Assembly: GCA_017936605.1 (NCBI GenBank)
Contig: JAGBFH010000021.1
Location: 1 to 64,000, forward strand
Length of the DNA stretch: 64,000 bases
Direction: 5' to 3'
Source of the DNA: Tidjanibacter sp.
Lineage (GTDB): Bacteria > Bacteroidota > Bacteroidia > Bacteroidales > Rikenellaceae
Shown here: positions 58,588 through 64,000 of the stretch, one piece after another
Layout of the letters: every line of letters starts with the position of its first letter
How positions within the stretch are numbered: the first letter of the stretch is position 1
Translations under genes and position numbers: made by a program
The notes under the pieces: generated by a model
Told to the model about the DNA's origin: nothing
Databases searched by the model: none
The model's input: only the letters and a program-made list of their open reading frames with translations

Positions 58588-59013
58588 TCAGTCAATCTTG
58601 ACCGCTCCTGTCTTGGGGTTGAAGGTGAGTTCGGTGCCGTCTGAGAGCTCCACCTCGTGGCCCTCGCCCTCACTCTCGATGGTCATAATGACCTCATCGG
58701 GGTAGTTGTCCCATACATAGGTGGTGATATACTCGGGGATAATCTCCACGGGGATGGAGTCGTTGCGGAGTTTGATTTTGGTCCACTGGCCGCTGGAGTC
58801 GAAATTGACCTTGGAGCCGTCAGTGAAGAGCACATTGTAGCTGTTGCCGTGGCGGTGGTGGTGGGAGCGGATGGAGCGAATCTGGTCTTTGGCGAAATAG
58901 TTGTGGATGAAGGTCTGCGCCTTGGCAGGCAGCTGCTTGAGGGTAATCTCGGCGGCCAGAGCACCCACGGCCACCACCAACGAGGCGGCCAAAAGAAGAA
59001 TCTGTCTTTTCAT
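58588..59013 (-). CDS. Secreted PepSY-like domain protein
   Basis: 141 residues from MKRQILLLAASLVVAVGALA at 59013 (signal peptide, cleavage near 21). Two PepSY-like repeats: AQTFIHNYFAKDQIRSIRSH, YNVLFTDGSKVNFDSSGQWT, then EIIPEYITTYVWDNYPDEVI and HEVELSDGTELTFNPKTGAV. Family of periplasmic proteins in Bacteroidetes (DUF2874-type). Function unknown. Confidence 0.8.
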   Translation of the reverse strand: MKRQILLLAASLVVAVGALAAEITLKQLPAKAQTFIHNYFAKDQIRSIRSHHHRHGNSYNVLFTDGSKVNFDSSGQWTKIKLRNDSIPVEIIPEYITTYVWDNYPDEVIMTIESEGEGHEVELSDGTELTFNPKTGAVKID

Positions 59014-59289
59014 AACGATTGTTTTTGTGTGTTTAAGGTGAAACAATTATTTGCTGTTGTCGCCACCACACATTCAAAAAGGGTGCAAAAAGTGTCCGAA
59101 AAGTCCCACCGATAAAATAAAAAGCCACTCGCGGGCGTTTGGCATATACTTTGTAACATATCTTGCTGTAGTTTCTAACAACTACACAAGGTTTCTTCAT
59201 TTATTTAAGTTTGGGTTAGTAGTTTTGAAAGGGTAGCCGTTGTGACAACGCCTACCTTTTTTATTTGTCTACCGACGACCGTCGACCGA

Positions 59290-59560
59290 CAGACCTCTCC
59301 CGGGCTTTGCCCACCCTCCCCTAACTTAGGGGAGGGTAAGGGCTAAAGGGGCTAAAAAGGCTAAAAGGGCTAAAAGGAAATTGACAATTGAAAATGGAAA
59401 ATTGAAAATTATTATAAGGGCCTTAATGACCTTAAAGCCCTTAAGGACCTTATTAAGCACCCCCTCTAAGTTAGAGGGGGTGCTGCGAAGCAGCGGGGGT
59501 GTGTGTTACCCTCCCCTAAGTTAGGGGAGGGTGCCGAAGGCGGGAGAGGTCTGTGGAGGG
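59290..59560. repeat. Cluster of REP-like palindromes and 9-bp repeats
   Basis: A CCCTCCCCTAAC palindrome in one orientation, a CCCCCTCTAAG palindrome with CTGCGAAGCAG, then an inverted copy with GTGCCGAAGGCGGGAGAGG. Short 9-bp units lie in between. Confidence 0.8.
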
Positions 59561-59702
59561 TTGAGAAAGGGCCAAAAGGGTTATGGGGCCTATAGGTCTT
59601 ATAGGTCTTATAGGTCTTATAAGCCCCATCATAATCCCCCTCCAAGTTAGAGGGGGTGCTGCGAAGCAGCGGGGCGTGTAGAAAGCGGTCAGCATTCAGC
59701 CA

Positions 59703-59744
59703 CAACACCTCGCGGGTTACATTTTTGTAACCCGCGAGGTGTTG
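59703..59744. terminator. Perfect 19-bp hairpin
   Basis: CAACACCTCGCGGGTTACA (59703-59721) pairs with 59726-59744 around T4. Its core CGCGGGTTACA is the same as the hairpin at 305-332, 59 kb away. Confidence 0.7.
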
Positions 59745-59836
59745 TATTGTCGACCGCGGGCAGACTTCTTCCGCCCTGCGGTCACCATTTTGCGCCGACC
59801 ACACCAGAACATTGAGAACCTTTAATGGAAAATCAG

Positions 59837-60097
59837 TTTGTTTTACTGCAACTATTTTGTATATTTGCAGTAGCATTGCGGAATACGCAGTGTTTATGGA
59901 TGGCATTATTTATTTCATTTTTTGTTAATCACTTAAACGAACCAGCCTATGTAGCATCGCGTATAATCAATGCGCACATTTTAGACATATTTGGGAAAAG
60001 CGTTTTAGCTTTATTCTGTCACTTCGGAAGTTTGGCGACTAAAAAGGTAGATGGGAATAATAGTTGAAATGCTCGCACTGTTCAGTGCGGGCTTTTT
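59837..60097 (+). promoter_or_regulatory. Promoter and terminator of a short transcription unit
   Basis: Promoter TTTG (59837-59840), 19 bp, TATATTTG (59860-59867). Terminator CGCACTG/CAGTGCG with T5 (60071-60097). The unit is about 220 nt. Confidence 0.7.
59900..60067 (+). CDS. Small hypothetical protein in its own transcription unit (55 residues)
   Basis: MALFISFFVNHLNEPAYVAS, then RIINAHILDIFGKSVLALFC and HFGSLATKKVDGNNS. The frame extends upstream to 59825 but that part precedes the predicted start near 59873. The ORF fits neatly between promoter and terminator. Alternatively the transcript is a small RNA. Confidence 0.45.
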   Translation: MALFISFFVNHLNEPAYVASRIINAHILDIFGKSVLALFCHFGSLATKKVDGNNS

Positions 60098-60275
60098 GTT
60101 ATTCATCTACCTGGGTTACGCCAAACACCTCGAAGTGGGAATATACTAATTGTCCCGCGCTTTTTTATGTGTGTATGTTTTCTTAAGTGGGCAACCAAAA
60201 TATTATCCCTAAAACACCATTGGGAAAAATATGTAAATCTTTGTACATCTATAAACCAAGTAAACAAACTTTAAT

Positions 60276-60914
60276 ATGAAGCGAACAATAGTAATTGTAT
60301 TAGCACTTATCAGCTGTGTTGTGGCAGAGGCACAGCTACGCACCATCAAACCATATTATGTATTCAAGGTTCCGAATATCAGCGCGGCCACATATTCGGG
60401 CGAGTTTTGTGACGAGGATAACCCATTGTATATGGATTTATACGCCCCCGCCCCCAGCTGGTATGACTGTGGCGAGGTGGACAATATCGCGGCATCGAGT
60501 GCCCTTCGCTCGCAAGGCTCGGCCAGCTACAAGGTAGGTAACATTCTCGATTTCAATCACGAGACAGCGTGGGTTGAGGGCGTGAAAGGCTATGGTGTTG
60601 GTCAATGGATTGAGTTCCAGGGCGTAAGAGGAGGTCAAATCACGACAATTAACATTCTTAATGGATATGTCAAAAGCGACAAGGCGTGGAACGAGAATTC
60701 ACGCGTAAGGCTCCTCAAGGTCTATTGCAATGGTGAGCCTTTATGTATCCTTGAGCTTAACAACAGCCGATCGCTGCAATGTTTTGTTGTGGAGGAGTTG
60801 TTGGATTCCTACGGTGTAAAGACATTCAGGTTTGAGATTCTTGATGTCTATCCTGGCACAAAGTATCAAGATACCGTCATCTCTGAAATATACTTCGGAG
60901 GTTATTGTGAGTAA
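60276..60914 (+). CDS. Secreted protein with NADase-type glycan-binding domain
   Basis: 212 residues. Signal peptide (MKRTIVIVLALISCVVAEAQ). Residues about 75-212 match the discoidin-like NADase-type glycan-binding domain: ASSALRSQGSASYKVGNILD, HETAWVEGVKGYGVGQWIEF and the C-terminal strand TVISEIYFGGY. Probably extracytoplasmic and carbohydrate-binding. No catalytic domain attached. Confidence 0.85.
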   Translation: MKRTIVIVLALISCVVAEAQLRTIKPYYVFKVPNISAATYSGEFCDEDNPLYMDLYAPAPSWYDCGEVDNIAASSALRSQGSASYKVGNILDFNHETAWVEGVKGYGVGQWIEFQGVRGGQITTINILNGYVKSDKAWNENSRVRLLKVYCNGEPLCILELNNSRSLQCFVVEELLDSYGVKTFRFEILDVYPGTKYQDTVISEIYFGGYCE

Positions 60915-60932
60915 CCAAAAGTAGACAACATT

Positions 60933-60967
60933 AAAAAGGTAGGCGTTTTCGAGCGCCTACCTTTTTT
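60933..60967 (+). terminator. Terminator after the glycan-binding gene
   Basis: AAAGGTAGGCG/CGCCTACCTTT with a T tail. Confidence 0.8.
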
Positions 60968-60972
60968 ATTGT

Positions 60973-61165
60973 CTACCCTCCCCTGAGTCAGGAGAGGGTG
61001 CCGAAGGCGGGAGAGGTCTGTGGAGGGTTGAGAAAGGGCCGAAAGGGCCAAAAGGGCTAAAAGGGCCAACAGGGCCAAAAGGAAATTAGGGGACTTAGCG
61101 AAGTGCTAAGTCCCCTAATAACTCTCAACTCTCAACTGTCAATTTTCAATTTTCAATTTTCAATT
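60973..61165. repeat. REP-like element, 9-bp repeats and ATTTTCA repeats
   Basis: A CCCTCCCCTGA palindrome with GTGCCGAAGGCGGGAGAGG (60973-61028), about five AAAGGGCC-type 9-bp units (61030-61080), a hairpin GGGGACTTAGC/GCTAAGTCCCC (61088-61110), then CAATTTT repeats (61137-61163). Confidence 0.8.
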
Positions 61166-61172
61166 GTCAACT

Positions 61173-62459
61173 CTACTCCGTGTAGAAGCGGATCATTCGT
61201 TCGATGGCCCTTTGGCAGACGGGGCAGAACTGGGTGGCAGTGTTGTTGCGCATACGGCACACAACGGCGGGGCGGTAGGCACCCTTGGTCACATAGTTTG
61301 CGCCCTCATAGAGGCCCACGGTGTAGTGCTCCTCGGCCTCGCGCGTGGGCTCGGTGGGAACGGCCGTACCCTCGGGCACCATATCTGCCCACTTGCTGTC
61401 GAAGTCGGCGAGGTTGGTGATATTCTGCTGCCAGGGCTCAATATTGCCCACCAGAGGATTCGAGGCGATATCGGGAGCGTCGTAGAAATACTCATCGGCA
61501 AGGCCCGCGAAACTGTGGCCGAACTCGTGGACCACAACGGGTGCGAAGTAGGGGTGGTGGGCGGTGGTGAGGGTGTAGGAGTTATAGATGCCTCCGCCAC
61601 CATAGGTGTCCGTATTGGCCAGCACGATGATGTGCTCATAGGGGAGTCCTGCCAGCAGGTCGGCCATACGGAATATGGCACTGGTGGTCAGGTAGCGGTC
61701 GGCATAGAAGGTGTCGAAGTGGCTGCCGATGGCGCTCTCCTTCCACACGCCCTTGCGGGGGATGCTCACGCCACTCTCGGGGCTCCAGCTCTCCACAGCG
61801 ATGAAGTTGAACCTCTCGCGCATAGTGCCAAAGGGCTCGTGCGAGAAGAGCGCCTCGACGGTAGCCTTAGCGTCGGCAAGGAAGGTGTCGGCCTCCTCGG
61901 AGGTGTAGCCCTCGGCCACGATGGCCACATCTATCTTCTCGCCCTCGGCTGTGCCGCTATGCACCACTTTATAGGGGGTGTGGGGTGCGCGGTCGAAGTT
62001 GTGGATGAGTATATCCTTGGGGTCGAGGCTCTGCACCATCTCGGCCGCCACGCTCTGGTCGGGCTTATAGAGCACCACGCGGAGTGTGGCCTTCTCGAGG
62101 GGCAGGGGAGCGAGCACCGTAAACTCATAGGCCCTATGGGCGCTCTGTGCCTCCTCCATTGCGAGCCACTCCTGGAAGAGCGACGAGAAGGTTGTGCGGT
62201 AGATTATCTCTCCCGAGGCCTGGTCGGTGAGCGAGAGTTCGCCATCGCCCCTCAGGGGTACCTCCGAGAGGTTGTGCCTACGGCCACTCCAGCCCTCCCA
62301 CGAGTGGAGAGCGCGGAGGGTTACATCCTGCTCGCTGTGGTCACCGGCGAAGATGAGGTCCACGCGCAGTGTGCGGTCGGTAAAATAGTGGTCGAAATCC
62401 TGTGCCGAGAGGCTCATCGCCCCCAGTACAATCCAGAGGCATATTAGTAATCTTCTCAT
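61173..62459 (-). CDS. IgA peptidase M64 family zinc metallopeptidase
   Basis: 428 residues. Signal peptide (about 1-19). N-terminal beta domain (about 20-170), then the M64 catalytic domain with HEFGHSFAGLADEY (311-324), in which both His and the later Asp bind zinc and Glu is catalytic. The family includes IgA-cleaving peptidases of gut bacteria, but most members have unknown substrates. Secreted or periplasmic. Confidence 0.92.
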   Translation of the reverse strand: MRRLLICLWIVLGAMSLSAQDFDHYFTDRTLRVDLIFAGDHSEQDVTLRALHSWEGWSGRRHNLSEVPLRGDGELSLTDQASGEIIYRTTFSSLFQEWLAMEEAQSAHRAYEFTVLAPLPLEKATLRVVLYKPDQSVAAEMVQSLDPKDILIHNFDRAPHTPYKVVHSGTAEGEKIDVAIVAEGYTSEEADTFLADAKATVEALFSHEPFGTMRERFNFIAVESWSPESGVSIPRKGVWKESAIGSHFDTFYADRYLTTSAIFRMADLLAGLPYEHIIVLANTDTYGGGGIYNSYTLTTAHHPYFAPVVVHEFGHSFAGLADEYFYDAPDIASNPLVGNIEPWQQNITNLADFDSKWADMVPEGTAVPTEPTREAEEHYTVGLYEGANYVTKGAYRPAVVCRMRNNTATQFCPVCQRAIERMIRFYTE

Positions 62460-62483
62460 ACTCTTGGTTTTAGGTCGTTTATG

Positions 62484-62957
62484 CTATTTATGATGGTAGG
62501 GTTCGTTGTTGATGATAGTCAGTGCGCGGTAGAGTTGTTCGGCAAAAATGGCCCTTACGATTTGGTGCGAGAAGGTCATCTTGGAGAGCGAAATCTTGCT
62601 GCTGGCCCTCTCGTAGACCTCCTGTGAGAATCCATAGGGGCCGCCGATGACAAAGACCAGTCGTTTGCAGCCGCTGGCCATACGCTTTTGCAACCACTCG
62701 GCATACTCCTCGCTGGTGGGTTGCAGGCCCTTCTCATCCAGAAGCACCACATAATCCGAGGGTTGCAGCAGTCGGAGGATGCACTCGCCCTCGGCCTTTT
62801 TCTGCTGTGCCTCGCTCATCGAGCGGGTGTTCTTCACATCGGGGATGACGCTTATGCCGAAGCGGAGATAGAAGCCTATGCGGTTCTGGTACTCCTCCAC
62901 CAGACGGGCCACCTCTTTTGAGTCGGTCTTGCCGACAACTATCAGTTCGATGTTCAT
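62484..62957 (-). CDS. rlmH: 23S rRNA (pseudouridine-1915-N3)-methyltransferase RlmH
   Basis: 157 residues of the SPOUT knot fold: N-terminal IELIVVGKT, VVLLDEKGLQPTSEEYAEWL (near 70-90), LVFVIGGPYGFSQEVYERAS (near 98-117), LSKMTFSHQIVRAIFAEQLY. Length and motifs fit RlmH precisely. The ATG overlaps the stop of the GH2-like gene by one base. Confidence 0.96.
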   Translation of the reverse strand: MNIELIVVGKTDSKEVARLVEEYQNRIGFYLRFGISVIPDVKNTRSMSEAQQKKAEGECILRLLQPSDYVVLLDEKGLQPTSEEYAEWLQKRMASGCKRLVFVIGGPYGFSQEVYERASSKISLSKMTFSHQIVRAIFAEQLYRALTIINNEPYHHK

Positions 62958-64000
62958 TACTCGATGGGTGCGGGCAGCTCAAGGTCGCTATTCCAGTCAC
63001 CATCGCGGTAGACGATGGGGCGCTCCTGTTCCCACTCCTTGAACCATTCGTAGCACTTGTACATATTGTAGCCGCCACCCGAAGGACCACCGAGGCTCCA
63101 GCCGATGATGCTCGGATGGTTCCTCACGCGGAAGTAGGAGGCCTTGGCCCTCTCCAGAAAATCGCCAAGCCACTTGGGGTTGTTGGCCAGAGTGCCCTTG
63201 CGCGAGCGGTCACCGTCCTTGGGGTCGGTGTTGATGTTGGGCTGCTCGATGATGTAGAGGCCCAGCTCGTCGCACAGGTCATAGAACCAGTAGGGCTGTG
63301 GGTAGTCGGGGTAGATGGTATTGATGCCCCTCTTCTTGAGTGCCTTGAGGTCTGTGGAGGTCTGCTTGGCGGTGCTGGCCGAGTTGTAGTTTGCGGCCTT
63401 AATCTCCACGGGAGTGCCGTTGCGATAAATCTTGCCGTCGGCGTAGGTTGTGTCGCCAAAGCCGACCTTGAGTTTGAGGTACTCGAGGATGATGCCGCCA
63501 CGCTTCACATAGAGTGTTACATCGTAGAGCTTGGGGCTCTCGGCGCTCCACAGGCGCTCCATAGCGCCGTAGATGTTGGTCTCGAAAGAGAGCGTGTCGA
63601 GGCCTATGCCACTGAGCTCCATCTCCCTCACATCGTAGTATTTGAGTTCCTTCTCGGGCGAGTAGATGTCGTAGCCGACAGATACTTTGTCGTCCTTGTC
63701 CACCGAAGCACCCACCACAACCTGCATCTTCAACTCGCCGTGCTTACGGCCCTTGTCGGGCTTGGCGCTCACGATGACATCGTGGATGCGGATGGGGGGC
63801 TGAGAGTAGAGGAAGAGCTGGTCCACGGTGGGATGGTCGGCCACCATCTCTGCGGGCCTCTCGTCGCTCTGCTTGGGGTTGATAATCTCAATGCGGGTCA
63901 CGCCGTCGCGGATGAAGCGCGAGATGTCGAACTCGCTGGGGGCGCGGTTGTCGCGGCTCTCGCCTACGACCCTGCCGTTGACTCTCACGAGCCTCTCGGC
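62957..64000 (-). CDS. GH2-like (beta-galactosidase fold) protein, partial at window edge
   Basis: At least 347 residues visible, the 5' end lies outside the window. Sandwich and Ig-like domains (about 1-200) resemble GH2. The TIM-barrel part has DLKALKKRGINTIYPDYPQP and CDELGLYIIEQPNI, but the expected acid/base motif NE after WSLG is WSLGGPSGG, and the protein stops about 45 residues later, before the nucleophile region. It may be a non-catalytic GH2 relative or a truncated gene. Confidence 0.65.
   Translation of the reverse strand, partial: AERLVRVNGRVVGESRDNRAPSEFDISRFIRDGVTRIEIINPKQSDERPAEMVADHPTVDQLFLYSQPPIRIHDVIVSAKPDKGRKHGELKMQVVVGASVDKDDKVSVGYDIYSPEKELKYYDVREMELSGIGLDTLSFETNIYGAMERLWSAESPKLYDVTLYVKRGGIILEYLKLKVGFGDTTYADGKIYRNGTPVEIKAANYNSASTAKQTSTDLKALKKRGINTIYPDYPQPYWFYDLCDELGLYIIEQPNINTDPKDGDRSRKGTLANNPKWLGDFLERAKASYFRVRNHPSIIGWSLGGPSGGGYNMYKCYEWFKEWEQERPIVYRDGDWNSDLELPAPIE

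Larger units (their letters stand above)
59014..59859. other. Intergenic repeat-rich region
   Basis: No gene. It holds a hairpin with GTAG/CTAC arms (59231-59260), REP-like elements (59290-59338, 59459-59560, 59636-59670), 9-bp repeats (59341-59458, 59566-59635) and a perfect 19-bp hairpin (59703-59721 with 59726-59744). Confidence 0.8.

Noticed and set aside
61164..62447. 427-codon plus-strand frame opposite the M64 peptidase
   Set aside because: Shadow; the minus strand has a signal peptide and the HEFGH zinc motif.

Overview
The window reads as a Bacteroidales chromosome, probably a Rikenellaceae/Alistipes-like gut bacterium. Promoters follow the Bacteroidetes pattern (TTTG about 19 bp before TAnnTTTG), Shine-Dalgarno signals are weak, and the host genes are GC-rich (OMP_b-brl/TonB-type receptor, M64 peptidase, NADase-type glycan-binding protein, SPFH/NfeD pair). 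The genus is an inference.

Layout. 1-12294: host genes (DUF4491, Ca/Na antiporter, acyl-ACP thioesterase, acyltransferase, outer-membrane barrel, CPBP protease, SPFH protein, SDR) with tRNA-Lys. 12295-12369: tRNA-Pro(TGG). 12354-51885: a complete tailed prophage of 39.5 kb bounded by an 18-bp direct repeat that includes the 3' end of tRNA-Pro. 51886-64000: host again (GNAT, TfoX-like, NhaA, RuvX, peptide deformylase, SPFH/NfeD, lipocalin-like and PepSY-like secreted proteins, M64 peptidase, RlmH, part of a GH2-like gene). Host intergenic regions hold blocks of 9-bp tandem repeats and REP-like palindromes that I did not see in the prophage.

Prophage. The left end carries integrase and HicA/HicB on the plus strand. 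Nearly everything else is on the minus strand and is read from the right end leftwards: repressor and operator region, small early genes, primase-helicase, an acyl-carrier-protein/zinc-ribbon protein, a GTAGTT-rich putative origin, head and packaging genes, portal, a BRCT moron, tail genes, a diversity-generating retroelement (DGR), and lysis genes.

Two systems stand out. (1) A DGR: the variable C-terminus of a putative tail-fibre protein (VR 18862-18955) matches a template repeat (TR 18102-18195) at 79 of 94 positions, and 14 of the 15 differences fall on template adenines; Avd and a DGR-type reverse transcriptase lie beside it, and the TR forms the 5' end of the RT open frame. (2) A phage-specific promoter class: five copies of GGMTGTCCTTT (one degenerate) lie exactly 20 bp upstream of TAnnTTTG, one before each structural or lysis operon (head, portal, tape measure, tail tip plus DGR target, lysis). 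The DGR mutator genes, the BRCT moron and a candidate structured RNA instead have ordinary host-like -7 boxes without the extra box. This suggests one late regulon, with the mutator cassette under separate control.
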